From NCBI GenBank assembly GCA_015345905.1, contig JADDTR010000017.1, positions 248,001-312,000 of the forward strand: a stretch of 64,000 nucleotides of DNA, read 5' to 3'. Of this stretch, positions 12,759-24,528 are shown in pieces (positions within the stretch are counted from its first letter, which is position 1; each line of letters begins with the position of its first letter). The notes under the pieces were generated by a model. The model did no database searches. It saw nothing but the letters and a program-made list of their open reading frames with translations, and was not told the DNA's origin. Source of the stretch: Aotearoamyces nothofagi (Eukaryota; Ascomycota; Leotiomycetes; Leotiales; Tympanidaceae). A program made the position numbers and the translations under genes.

Positions 12759-13809
12759 TCATGCATTCCCGATACTCCAAAGCTCCACGCCGATAATCTC
12801 GAATTTTTGTCCCTCGTCGCTCAATGGCTCGTTGCCAAACGTTGGGCAGGGACTGCTTATTCCCTTGTCAAACGTGTCGTCTAACCAGAGTCCATAACGA
12901 CCATCACCTCCGCCAACACTGAGAAAGCCGTGCTCACACAGCATCATATAGTCATTCACACCGCTATATGGAAATGCCTTGAATCGTATCCGCTCTGGTG
13001 TACTTGTGCCTGTGTGTGACAAGGCAGGGGTTGGCGGTGCGAGGCTGGCACTGCTTGACGAGGGCGTTATCCTCGCTGCACCTATTGTTGTGGCGCGTTG
13101 AAGATTTGTAGTGTCTGCCGATGGAGGAGGTGGGAGATGGTAGAGGTCATGTGGATTTGATGACAGAACAGATGCGCGCCAGAGGAAGCATTCGCCAGTT
13201 CCAAAGTAATGCGGCGACGGATGTGGTGCTTCTGAGAGATATGCGCCAAAGAGCTGAAATCATCAGTGTGAAATTTCAAATAAAGGTTTGACAGGATCAA
13301 CATACCCCCCCTTCACTATCGCGTATAACCAGCACATACCCATTCCTCAGACCCCTTAATGCTTCACACTTCTTATACAATGTTCCTAGGCTAACACCAT
13401 CCTGTTCCAAGCTATACACCAGATTCCAATCCTCACAAAGCTGGAGCCTGGGCGGAATCAACAGTCGGATTTCCTCTGCTATAGCGCGAGTCAGGAGCTG
13501 TGCCGAAGCCGCTGTGCTTTCCGAGTAGCCCTTTAGAGACAAAGGATATAAAGGCGGTGGTTGAAACGGCGAGGCGGTTCGGTGTGGAGGGGTATAAACC
13601 CCATTCATACTGCTCGAGGAGCTGCCTGCTGTTGACGGATACGTGGCAGAATGAGTGAGCGCGTTCGGATTGCGGGATTGGACGTGCGTATCGGATGAGA
13701 GGCGTCGCAGGAAGCCAGTTACTGCGTGCGAGAATGGGACCGGGAGGTAGAATGAGGATGTCGCTGGACTCGAGGGGCCAGATGAGGTCGGTGTATGGGC
13801 GGTGGACAT
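12759..13809 (-). CDS. OXR1: TLDc-domain protein, oxidation resistance protein 1
   Basis: Exons 13809-13306 and 13253-12759, with a 52-nt intron (GTATGT...TTCAG), give 333 residues. The N-terminal 90 residues are Ser/Pro-rich. A TLDc domain follows: LTRAIAEEIRLLIPPRL, then FGAYLSEAP, then YFGTGECFLW, and a C-terminal part with LSVGGGDGRYGLWLDD and CPTFGNEPLS. A low-complexity insertion (about residues 205-250) splits the domain, as often seen in filamentous fungi. The family protects against oxidative stress and, in yeast, binds and disassembles the V-ATPase. Confidence 0.93.
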
Positions 13810-14150
13810 CTAGAGGAAGTTTATGAGGATAGCTATAATATGAGCAGTGTCTGCCGAAGCCGAATAGGATGGTTTATATGTATTCATGCAGAGCGTGGTT
13901 GGAGTTGGAGTTGACGGTTCATGTTCTGAGTAGCAGACCAGAAATAGTTGAGGGAACCCTTGGATCGAATGTGGCGGTTAGCCGGCTCCCGTCTGGGGTA
14001 AATGCTTAGCAAGGCTGAGCGACTGATTGGTACGGCAAGGCTGGAGAGGAATGCCTCAAAAGACATATGAACACCATATTGCGCTGGTAAAAGAAATACA
14101 TCAATTCAGTCACTTAAGCCATCGTAATGTGTTTCAGCGTCAGTTCATTA
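13810..14150. other. Intergenic, OXR1 upstream side
   Basis: Carries the OXR1 promoter and the HEM4 3' end; no gene seen. Confidence 0.5.
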
Positions 14151-15180
14151 TCATGGTCCGCTATTCTTATCCATAAACTTCCCAATCCCCTCCCCCACCC
14201 CCTCCGGACTCGGGTTTTCCGCACAAACATCCGGTTCAAAACCAAAACTCTTCCTTAAATAATCCCTCGTAGTAGGTCCAATGGTCGCAATATAAGTCGT
14301 CCTCTTGCCGCGCCTGATACCACATCCTCCGCCCCTTTCTCCCGTTCTAACCTTGCCGGTCTCGTTGTCCAGCATGCCAAGCGCTCGAAGCATAGCCTCA
14401 CACCCTGTCGGCGAGAACACCACAACCCATCTAACATCCCGACCTTCCGTCTCGTGTAAAAGAGTCGTGAAGTCATGCTCGAAAGACTCCATAACGCCCG
14501 TTCCATAAACAACGAGTTCGTCGACTTGGATCCGCCTGTTTTCTGGCAGCGCGGGATCCATCAAGGTCTTCGGAATAATATCCCTCCTCTGCTCCCCTAC
14601 GAGGAATAGCAGAGGAGGGTTCACTTCCCGCTCTTTGTACCAATTCCCATAATGTTCAAGCATGTAATGCGCCAGCATCTCCCCATTGCCCGTCTCTGCA
14701 CCGAATATGTTCAAAGAAGGAGTTTGAGGTATCGATCGTAGTGCTCGAGATGTCGCCGGACCGACAGTGTATATCGGTACATCCTGCAAATGAGGCCATT
14801 GAGTTGAGTCTGATTCTTCTGGTGCATTAAAGTCAATTGAAGTCCTGCCGCCAGGATAGAAACAGCTTACCATTCCCTTCATGGACCAGTTTCGCAAATG
14901 CCTCGACAGCTCTCTGACTCGTATACACCATGCCCCCATATCTCTCCCCTCCACCATCCTTATTTCCCACCTGTCTCCCTTTTAACAGACCCCTCGCAGT
15001 GTTCAATCCCTCCTCTCTAAACTTGTGTTCTAGCACCGGCACAAAGATTGGCTCAAAGTTCCATTTCCTCTCCCTCAGTTCGAAAAAGTCCTGGTATCCA
15101 TCATGTGGAACCGATCTGGTCTTGAGTAACAAAATCGGAATGCTCTTCTCCCCAGCTCTGTCCATAGCCCTAGTCTCCAT
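14151..15180 (-). CDS. HEM4: Uroporphyrinogen-III synthase
   Basis: Exons 15180-14871 and 14818-14151, with a 52-nt intron, give 325 residues. Features are the N-terminal half (PILLLKTRSVPHDGYQDFF, then YGGMVYTSQRAVEAFAKL), the hinge DVPIYTVGPATSRAL, and the C-terminal half with VVYGTGVMESFEHDF, VVFSPTGCEAML and YIATIGPTTRDYL. It cyclises hydroxymethylbilane to uroporphyrinogen III, the fourth step of haem synthesis, in the cytosol. The first true ATG is 15180; a TTG lies two codons earlier. It is divergent from ERV1. Confidence 0.95.
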
Positions 15181-15501
15181 AATCAATCAAACAGAATTAA
15201 TCGAGCAGTCAATTGATGCAGTCTACACTTTAACATCTTGATCTTGGCAAAATCCCAACCCCCGCTCGGCCTCTTATCGCATTTCCCGGGATTACGATTT
15301 AAGCTTCTTATCGCTCGTAATTGCCTTGCAGTTTTAGTCCGCCGTAACGGTCCGAAGATGCATTTTCGGCTTCTTCCGCCGTGTTACAAAGCTACAGAAC
15401 GCATCCCCATCCGTCCAAAATACCGTCAAACTCCTATCCACTGTTCATAATAGCTGGCTGCCTCTTTAGCTGTGGTACAGTCTATAGAATAATATCCTAA
15501 A
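15181..15501. promoter_or_regulatory. Shared divergent promoter of HEM4 and ERV1
   Basis: The 321 bp between the two start codons must hold both promoters. No clear TATA box or known operator was recognised. Confidence 0.5.
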
Positions 15502-16152
15502 ATGGCGGACATACGACCTTCCACGGCCCAAGATACGCCACCTACCACGCCGCCACCGGTAGCTGATGCATTGCCAAAGAAATTCCCACAGGGCGTGGTT
15601 TTGGGAAAAGATGGGAAACCGTGAGTAGCTTTTTATTTAATTCTATTCCCCATATCCTTCTGCTGTCTTCTCCCCATCTTCTATATTAAAATAACCTAAC
15701 GCTCCCTCAGATGTCGTTCCTGCACCTCGTTCGCAGCCTGGGCGTCTCTTGCCTCAAAAACTGTCTCCCCCAATTCCTCGACAAAGTCCACCACCCCTCT
15801 CGAACCCCCTGCTGACTGCCCGCCCGACGTCACGACTCTCGGCCGCTCATCATGGACACTCCTCCACTCTCTGACTGCATCCTACCCCGTCACCCCGACT
15901 CCTGCTGACAAATCTAACGTAACGCAATTCATGACTCTCTTCTCCAAACTCTACCCGTGCTGGACCTGCGGCGAGCACTTTCAAGCTTACATGGAGAAGG
16001 AGAAGATACGCGTCGAGAGTAGAGATGAGTTTGGTAAGTGGATGTGTGAAGCACATAATGCGGTCAATCGGCATTTAGGGAAGAGCGTTTTTGATTGTTC
16101 GAGGTGGGAAGAGAGATGGCGCACGGGATGGAAGGATGGGAGGTGTGATTAA
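15502..16152 (+). CDS. ERV1: FAD-linked sulfhydryl oxidase Erv1
   Basis: Exons 15502-15620 and 15711-16152, with a 90-nt intron, give 186 residues. The cysteine pattern is diagnostic: a shuttle pair C41-x2-C44 (CRSC), the active-site pair C123-x2-C126 (YPCWTC), and C152-x16-C169. The FAD-binding helices (WTLLHSLTASYP) and the EHF and HNAVNRHLGK motifs are present. It reoxidises Mia40 in the mitochondrial intermembrane space and passes electrons to cytochrome c; it is also tied to cytosolic Fe-S protein maturation. Confidence 0.96.
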
Positions 16153-17219
16153 TAGAAGAGGGGTGGATTGGGTGGAGTGGGGAGCTTGTGAGACATATGT
16201 TAGAATGAATGGTGTATATTAAAATCATGGGAGGGCAGGCATTGCATATACAGGAAGAATGGATGTCTTCGGAGTCATATACCAAGGGAATAACCGAGCC
16301 TAGCATTAAATGGGAAAATCTTCTATTCACACTGATCAATGATCCAAAACACTTTCAGTAGTCCAGGGTAAGCATTTTATTTTCTTTACAGCGGAGTTTT
16401 GGCCCGTATGATATGCGGTTAAAGATACGGCAAGCGTTCGGTTTTCCTGTATTGGACAAGGCTCTTAGCCAACACTGCAGTGGAGTTTGAAAATCAAAGA
16501 GTTTCTTAACTTCGTGGCTACAGTAAAAGGGCCTTATATATATACATATAGTGTACGTGATGTCTGCACCGTTCTGAATGCATGAGGCGATTTCTTGCCT
16601 GTCGTCTGGAAGAGAGATATATAGAGGACGCAGTTTACTCACTCAATCACTCAATAAATAGCGTGACGTAGAATATAGATAAAGAAGAAGAGGAAAGAAG
16701 GTTTGAAGCGTTATAATGCGGGAAGGACGAGTACAGCGTTGATAATTCTGGAGCTCCTCTTTCTGCTTGTCTCCACATCTTTAAATGTATCAATCCCTTC
16801 CAGAGAAGCTGTAACGGCCTCCCGAAAATTTGAAAAGTGGTCTTGACATGAAGCGGACGGTGTTCAGGTTCCTGCAACCGTCGTTACCAGAGAGCTATTC
16901 TTGGAAGCTGTCGCGGCTGTGTAACCGCAGCACGGCTATACTGCCGCAGCCATCACTATGCGTAACTTATCCCAACGCATTGATTATCTATAGCTGCAGC
17001 AACTATAATAAGATCTACAAGTAGAGTAATGCCGCTGGTATATATCCCAATAGCGTCAGAAGAGCATATACTAAATCTACCATCACATATCTTCCAAGGC
17101 AGTTAGTAGTTATCATATATCGCATTGGGCAAGAGAGACGAGGAGATTATCTTACCAGCTACTGCTTCGACCGGCATTGGCTCTTATACCCGGTTAAGGC
17201 AATCCCGCTCAAAAGAAAA
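16153..17219. other. Intergenic, AT-leaning, no gene recognised
   Basis: Contains TATATA-type runs near 16535 and 17040 and short ORFs only. Ends at the tRNA gene. Confidence 0.5.
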
Positions 17220-17375
17220 GCGGCGTTGGTCAAGTGGTTATGACGCCCGTTTCACAGGTCTCTTCGGCGGATTGCCCTCACCTATAGCTTGCTAAAGGGA
17301 AACGGGTTTATCTTTGCTGGGGGACAGCACTAGTGCGACTGCGGGAGGTCGCCGGTTCGAATCCGGCATGCTGCA
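17220..17375 (+). tRNA. tRNA-Val (CAC) with an 83-nt intron
   Basis: A full cloverleaf can be drawn. Acceptor stem: GCGGCGT (17220-17226) with ATGCTGC (17368-17374), two G-U pairs. D stem: GTC/GAC. Anticodon stem: CCCGT (17246-17250) with GCGGG (17341-17345). Variable loop: AGGTC. T stem: GCCGG/CCGGC around TTCGAAT. Discriminator: A17375. The anticodon loop is TTCACA plus T17340, anticodon CAC (17253-17255). The intron, 17257-17339, sits at the canonical position after base 37. Spliced length is 73 nt. Box A and box B (GGTTCGAATCC) are intact. Confidence 0.88.
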
Positions 17376-17678
17376 TTTATTTTTTTGCATTTTCTTTCTG
17401 CTTTGGTGGTTGGGATTTTGTGGGTTTGCTGGAGATATATATATATCTCTGGCCTCGAGGTCGCTTCGATTCGCTTGGAGGGCTATAGCTTTTCTATATA
17501 GCGGTTAGAGGTTCGGTATTCTTAGCTTCTAGCACAGTGTCAAGCAGTGCAATTAATAGCTCTCAAAATATCATGAAAAGTTCAATAGCCTTGTTGTGTA
17601 TTTGCAAAGCAGAAGGGTATCTATGTCGCCATCATGCAAGTAGCAAAGCAGCCAGTACCCCTATGTCCGTCATATACT
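17376..17678. other. Short intergenic, tRNA 3' flank
   Basis: Starts with a T-rich run (TTTATTTTTTTGC) that could terminate RNA polymerase III. Nothing else seen. Confidence 0.5.
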
Positions 17679-18844
17679 TCACTTCTTTTTGAAGAACGCA
17701 TCGAGCTTCTGGTTCTTTGGTTTTAGCATCTCAGCAGAGTTATACAACGAAGCCTTGATATCCCACTCGTTGCCTGAATTAAGCTGCAAATGGGTATACG
17801 CATCTAGGATCGTTAGTATAACAAATACGAACAGCATAGAGTTTAGGGATAGCTTACCACACTTGTAGTAAATTGGCTGGCCTTTTGTCTCAACGAGCCC
17901 CAGATCACGTATTTTTAGCAGGATACGTTCGACATCGTTCTTGTCAGAAAAGTCTTTGGTGTAGATGCAGATAAGACGCGATCTCCTGTCATCACTGGCT
18001 GAGATATTGATGTCCCGAGGTGCGACTTTGGCGGCAATGCCGAGCTCGTTGGTTACAGTAGCACGAGCTACGACGGACCAAATGGCGTTGACTTCGGTAG
18101 GAGAGCAGAAGATCATCCACTTGTTCATGTGTTAGAAATACGGGTATTGGAATTATCATAAAGAAGTCATGAAATATACCTTTCCAGTAGTACAGTGCAG
18201 CTCGACTGCGATATCTTTGATCTTCTGCACGGTTGCATCCTTTGCCTTTGTGACCGCCTCCATAACCTTCAAAGGAGGCTCTAGAGCCATATCCTTTTCA
18301 ATCATGAACTTCATTCCTGACAGCTCCTCGAGCAGGTTCCCACCAAGAATATTGAATTGGCCCCAGTCACTCTCTTCTACCGGCAGAACTTGATCCAAAT
18401 CACCACTCACGTCATCGTTATTACCAGATTGATCAGCGGCACCATTACAAGAAAAAAATGGATTTGCAATGAAGATCCAGTAAAACTCATGGTGGGAGGT
18501 TGTTGTAGCTGGCGGAAGTCTTGCTAGGAACTCGTCAACTGTTTCCGTGAGTTGGCGGCCCCACGGGTCTCCTTCGTATGGATTGTACAGTTTTACCGGA
18601 TCTCGTGTGCTTGTCTTGGCCTTGTTCTTCAAAGCTATCTCCGTGAGAGACGGCACCTTCTTCTCCCACCAATTCATGGCGTCGAATGCGTCTGCTCGCT
18701 GTACAAGTTGCGCTTTCAGCTCCTCGTCACCTGGAAGAATATCAAAAAGTGCGCTCTGGGAGAACTTCGGGAGAAGACAGAGTGAATACTACCATAGAAG
18801 CTGGAGTCATCGGATAGATACGGCCCGTCCTGAGTCTCAGCCAT
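17679..18844 (-). CDS. DUF1917 (UPF0696/BLES03-like, eIF4E-fold) protein
   Basis: Four exons (18844-18793, 18730-18180, 18119-17858, 17803-17679) give 329 residues. The first exon is only 52 nt (MAETQDGPYLSDDSSFY). Typical family motifs are MNWWEKK, YNPYEGDPWG, GKWMIFC, NELGIAAKVAP, RLICIYTKDF, YYKCDAYTHL and GNEWDIKASLY. The family is related in fold to cap-binding eIF4E and is found in fungi and animals (C11orf68/BLES03); its cellular role is not settled. The splice into exon 3 removes an ATG-containing stretch just before WMIFC. Confidence 0.88.
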
Positions 18845-19221
18845 CTTGTCAAGCAGAGTGATGGCCGTATATCTCGTTTCTGTAAACTCTGTCGCATCGC
18901 TAACATCGGTGTGGAGTTCTGACGCAGACTTTATTTATACTTGTTCTGTTTTACCAGTCACAGGTTGTCTCATAGGAACAAGCTTCAAGTCGGATTAGAA
19001 GTCGCCAGCGGCTTCTAATGTATAAAGAATCTATAAAGTTATAAGATATTGTATGCATTCAAGGCTGAGGCGTCAAACATACAGCTTGTCGTGACGCGGT
19101 GTACAGCACATATGAAACACTAAACCAGCGGCCCGAGCCGCCGCTACATCCACGGACATGCATCCCTTGGCAAGACGTCCCAAAACGCATCCTTGAGCAA
19201 ACCCCAAACAACACCAGAACC
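18845..19221. other. Divergent intergenic region, DUF1917 gene / DPH7
   Basis: Contains both promoters. A three-codon uORF (ATG AAA CAC TAA, near 19110) lies upstream of the DPH7 start. The DPH7 frame is open upstream to about 19099 but has no ATG there. Confidence 0.45.
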
Positions 19222-20673
19222 ATGCCAGAAACCAAAGAGAAGCTCGTCAATATAGACCTTGAGAAGTATAGAGACGGTTCAATTAATCCTATTTGTTCTA
19301 CTCTACTAGATCTTCCTCCCAGCTGTATAGAATTTTCTTCCCAATTTCCCGAATATTTTGTCGTGGGGACGTATAATTTGGAAAAGGAAGACGGGCCTGA
19401 TGAAGGAGATGTCGACGAGAGTGAGAATGAAGAGTCGCAGACAGAGAAGAAGACTCAGTCGCGGAACGGTAGTCTTATTCTTTTCAGCATCGCTGATGAT
19501 GCCTTGTAAGTTTATTTTCAATCTGTCGACTTCTGTCTTATCTCTCATCGCTTCAAAAAAATCAGATGACCGTATCTCCAAACTCCTTATGCACTGTAAA
19601 GTTTGACTATTATCCATCATCCAATACTAATTTACTATAGAAACCTCGTACATACAGTCACTTATCCCTCTGCAATCCTTGATCTTCATTTCTCACCTCA
19701 TGACCCCTCGCTCCTGGCTATCGCATCCTCGACCGGTTCCATCTCTCTTTACTCACTACAACATGACCCCCGACCGTCTCTTCACCATATAGAGACCTAC
19801 CAGCCCTTCCCGCCCTCAACCCTTGTTCTTTCACTCGCATGGCATCCTTCTTTCCCGAATCTCCTGGGAGCCACCCTCTCCACCAGCACCGTCGCCCTCC
19901 TCCAATTAAGCATAGACCATACATCTATGTCACTTCTCCGCTCTGACCTCAACCACCATGATGACCTAGAAGCCTGGACTCTTGCCTTCTCACCACCACC
20001 CTTAAGCACAGCCGGCGCGCGAATCAAAGCTCAAAGCATCTACTCCGGCGGCGACGACAGCCGTCTCCGCTGCGTCACCTTCCCCAGCCTCGCCTCTCTC
20101 CGCCACTCGGCTTCCAATCTCGCCAGCGTCTCACCCGGAGGAGCCCGAGGGATGCAAGGCCACGCCGCCGGCGTGACCGCCATCCTGCCTCTCCCCCTCG
20201 ACACCGAAGCCGGAAAAGACATCCTCGTCACCGGCAGCTACGACGACTACGTGCGCGTCTACGCTACCTACGACTACCGCCCCAAACAAAACTCCACCCC
20301 CAAAGTCCTTGCCGACCTCAAGATCGGCGGCGGCGTATGGCGCCTGAAGTTCCTGCGCCCCTACGCCTCCTCGTGGCCGAAATCACGCGGCGGCATCCCC
20401 GCCGACGCCGTCAAGACATTCCGCATCCTGGCGTCCTGCATGCATGCCGGAGCGCGCATATTAGAAATCAAGGGAAGCAGAGAGGGCGAATGGACGATCG
20501 ACGTCCTAGCGAGCTGGGAGGAGCACAAGAGCATGAATTACGGCAGCGACGTGCAGCCCGTTGCCGCCGATGCAGATGCTGCGCAGAAGCTCGACGACAC
20601 GAAGGCGCTGTGCATTAGCACGAGCTTTTATGATCGGCTGCTGTGTGCTTGGCGGTTCGAGAAGAAGCCCTGA
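19222..20673 (+). CDS. DPH7: Diphthine methylesterase, WD40 protein Dph7
   Basis: Exons 19222-19505 and 19641-20673, with a 135-nt intron (GTAAGT...ATAG), give 438 residues. WD-type blades are visible (ILDLHFSPHDPSLLAIASST, SIYSGGDDSRLRC, DILVTGSYDDYVRVY, IGGGVWRLKF). Together with YFVVGTYNLE near the start and a C-terminal SFYDRLLCAWRF these identify the family. Dph7 removes the methyl ester from diphthine on elongation factor 2, allowing the final amidation to diphthamide. An acidic insert (about residues 60-80) is common in fungal members. ATG at 19222 has ACC context. Confidence 0.93.
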
Positions 20674-21290
20674 GATACTAGGGTCGGGGGTCTGAGAAGA
20701 AGCCGCGCGAGGTACTACGGTTGGAGGTTCGGCAAGGCGCGAGATACGGGGGCCAGCAGTGCTACAGTGCATCACCACAATAGGCCTTGATACGAATCGC
20801 GGTTGTACATGTTTCAGCGCTTGGATATGATACGCCCTTCACTACGGTGCACTGAGAGGAAGTTGCAGGACGATTCCCAGGTGGTGATGATACTCGTCCT
20901 AGCTATCGATCGGCAGACTGCTGCTGTTAGTCTTTGACGACAGTGTTTTTTAGTCAATATCAGTCACAGGATATGAGCGACTGATGAACTAGATGAAAAT
21001 AAACCATACTCTTCAATAAGAACTCATGTGAATCACGTCCCATAATTCCCACCTGTTCTCTAAAACAAAACACCAACTCTAACAGGCCAGTATTGATAAA
21101 AGGGTATTGATATTGGTATTCTAACCTAATGCTAACTAGGTGACGTGCGTGCTTCTAAGCTGCCAGGTTCAGCGGCGCTATTATCCATGCGCTCCATCCC
21201 ATGTCTGTCTTCCAATTACTGAGATCCTCTCTGAGATCCCGCCCCATTACTGAATCCAGCGCCATCGTAAATCATAAGTTGCTTCTTCAC
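20674..21290. other. Intergenic between convergent DPH7 and VID27
   Basis: 3' regions of both genes. A small imperfect direct repeat (GAGAAGAAGCC) lies at the DPH7 end and just after. Nothing else recognised. Confidence 0.5.
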
Positions 21291-23833
21291 TCAAAAAGGA
21301 GAATTGACAACATCATCTCTTCCAAGCTTGTATCTCCCGCTCTCACGTAGATTCACTCTCCCAGAACTTCTTCTATCACCACCCCTAACTGGTGTCATCA
21401 ACGCAATACTTTCTCTTGTCGGACGTTTGAAGCTGCCCTTTGCTACCATGTTGACCTCATTCGGTAGGGCGACTATGACATTCTTGTCACTGCCATATTT
21501 GAAGTTATCTGCCTTTACCTCTTCTGCATAGCGCTTGATGCTGTAGGGATCCTTGCGACCTGCGAGTACTTTCTTCATATTCCATGTAACGATGAAAGGA
21601 CCGGTGGCAGTGATTATGGATGTTTCCTCAGAACCTTCACCTGCATTGAACCGGGCAGGAGTGAATGAGAGTGGTGCACCTGTCTCGTGCTGGAATTGAG
21701 CGACATGGTTAGGTGTCAAGCCTAAGCGACGCGGCTGAGGTTTTGAATCCTTTGCAAATGACTTCTCAAAGCCAAGTTTACCTTCGTTCTTGCCATCCTT
21801 CTGGAGCGCATCAATGAGAAGGAGGTAGGTGCGGCATGTGGCCAGAACCCAGCGACCATCAGCAGAAACATCAAGGCCGATGATGGGTTCTCCAAGAGCG
21901 GGAATGTGGGTCTTAGCGTTGATACCAAGGCGATCAAACATTCGGATGTCACCCTTGTTGGAAGCTACAGCAATGTAACCTTTCTCGGTCGTTGCAGCGG
22001 CAGAGAAGTCGTTTTTGGAGACATACTGCTTAAGGGAATCGTCCACGAGCTTGGTGCCTGCTAGTCGAGGATCAATGCGATAAAGAGCATTGCGGGAGAG
22101 ACCAAGGAACGTTTGCTCGCCAGTCATCTGCGAGAACTTTTTCTCAGGTGCAAATGTGTCGACTGTAATATCGTCGTGGACTTTCCACTCATCAACAATC
22201 TTGCCATATTCCAAATCCATGCGATACAAAGAGTTTGGATCGGCCGCATTTTGTAGGATCATGTTCGTATCCTCGGCGTGTAACATGACCTTCTTAGGAC
22301 TGAATAGCTTTCCATTCGGAGTTTGAACTTTTGAGATGTTTGTGGAGAATTCCAAGTTGTTGTTAGGGGTATGCTTGAAGACCCCAATCTTAGAGCCACG
22401 AACCACAAATGATCGGTCGTGCTTGTATCCAACTGCAAGCAGCGAATTGACATTCCCATCATCGTCATGGGTCACAAGATCATCTTCGTCTTCATCAGTA
22501 TCATAGTGTTCACTCTGTTGCCCGTCATCAGAGACTGCTTCCTCTTCTTCTTCCTCCTCTTCTTCCGGTGCATCCTCCATGGTCATGTCCTGGAAAGCCT
22601 CGAGGACATATTCACGATCATTGTCTTTTGTCTTGTTCCACTTGAGCTCGTTCAACTGTTCCCATAGAGCCTGCATGAGACCCTCCTGAAAACGGGTCAC
22701 AGTATCAGTATCCTTAAACCGAAGAAGCCATGAGTATGCAGATCCGTCTTCCGTAAAGTGATTAAAGATGAACGATAGAAATTCAAAGTTGAAGACGGGA
22801 TTGATATCTGCTACCACTGGCTGTCCTAACCAGTCTTTGTCCTTGCTGCTAATCTGTAGCCAGTATTGCCATTTCCCAATCTCTGATACAGTAGCTATCA
22901 CTTCGGCGTCTTGTAGTATGAATGCTCCAGATTGGAAGTCAAACAAGTGGAGTTCAGCGGTTTCTTTGGTGAGTATCTCGATAGGTTCTGGATTTGCAGC
23001 AGAGATCGGTGCTTCGGTAGGCGTCTCATCCACATATGTTGGCTTGCTTGGTTGCACTCTTGCGGTCTTCGTAGGAGTTCGTTCTCGCTTCACAGCTGAA
23101 TTGGCAGCAGCCTTGGGGGTGGAAAGAGGAGGCATCGCGCTAACCGGAGACACAATGGTTGGACTGTGTATAGGGCTGGCACTGGGAATTGGTTGTTCAG
23201 CAAAAGTGAAAGACTGCAAGTCTTCCTCCGAAGCGACTTCGTGATTTCTCCGGTATTTCCTTTCGTATTGGCACTGCCTGGCAGCGACTTCAAAAGCTGA
23301 TACTTCAGATGATTGTGTAGAGTTGTCGCAAACAAATTCATAGAGATCACCCGTGTCTCCACTTAGATCTCTCCACGCTAGAATCTTCTCACCACCTTCT
23401 CGAATTTCTATTCGGAAATGAAGGCTTTCGTCCAAAAGGAAGGTCTTTTCGTCCCTTTCTGCGGCCAAGGCAGCAATATCGTCGTCCTCCCCGTCTTCGT
23501 CTTCATCAAGGTCCTCTTCACCTTCTTCGTATGCGCGCTGAACGACTAGCTGATATTGATATTCCTGTCCCGTGCGACGAATCCTTATGGCCGCGTCTTT
23601 GAAAATGAGCTCAGAGTAGCCTTTCGGGGAGAGTGGTCGCACGAGGTACAGTTGACCTTGAGGTAGCTCAATCAGAGATTCCTTGGAAGTATCGCCAAAG
23701 ATCAGCTTGCTTACTGGATCAAAGTTAGTCGATGCGTTCTCTCTATCAAGACTGTTACTGCTTGCTATGGCAAACGGGCAAACAATGGAGGGGCAGGCGG
23801 GGTCGATTACTTACAGTTTCTTAGAGCAAACAT
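21291..23833 (-). CDS. VID27: Vid27 family protein
   Basis: Exons 23833-23815 (19 nt) and 23713-21291, with a 101-nt intron, give 813 residues starting MFALRNLSKLIFGDTSKE. The N-terminal domain contains GQLYLVRPLSPKGYSELIF. A Pro/Thr-rich linker follows, then a PH-like region (ELHLFDFQSGAFILQD), a long acidic tract and a C-terminal propeller-like domain (SLLAVGYKHDRSFVVRG, GLDVSADGRWVLATCRTYLL, IKRYAEEVKADNFKYGSDKN). In yeast Vid27 was named for vacuolar import and degradation of fructose-1,6-bisphosphatase; its biochemical role is poorly known. Confidence 0.95.
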
Positions 23834-24528
23834 AGTGAAGGCAGCTTTAGCTGATAGCGATGAGTGAATGTAAAGATGTCTTCAGAAGGCTCATGCGTGT
23901 TTCTGTGTGAAACAGCAGAAGGAGACTTTTGCGAAACTGTTTAATTACATGTAACAAAGAAAAGTATTATGACGCCAGAACGAGCTCTTTCTTGTTGTCC
24001 GGGTTCTGTGTGTGGCGTAAATTGCACAGCCACAATACAGGGCTGACTCGCACGTGATACTTTATCGCCACATCCTGTCCGGGGTAATAAATCAAGACCT
24101 CAGCTATTGGATAATTGATTGTCTAATCTCTAAAACCTGTTTAGACTTGATGCGAGGCAAAAATGACCAAACGCTATTATACGAGAGTTTTGATAGTTGA
24201 GGGTGCTAAAAGGGCAGTCGTCCGTGGATTAGAAAGTCCTCTGTAGTTTGACAAGGACTCCAGGAGGTAGGGCCTAATTGATAATCCCTTAAAAGCTACA
24301 AATATTCCATATTATTTTCTATCACTAAGCTGTACCCACATCGTTTGACCAATATCACCAGCATTTGAGTTAGATTATAGCTTGAACTATAAAATCATTG
24401 CTAATGAAGTATCAATTCTAAACGTTCCATCCCGCACCCTCTATGCGATGCTGCTTGATGAAATTACAATCTGCGCCTTGGTACCAATTATGCCCCTTCA
24501 TTTTGTCCTCCGTGTAAACATTATTTCT
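23834..24528. other. Intergenic, VID27 promoter and TPS1 3' region
   Basis: No gene seen. A GCACGTGA sequence near 24050 is a possible bHLH-type E-box. Confidence 0.45.
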
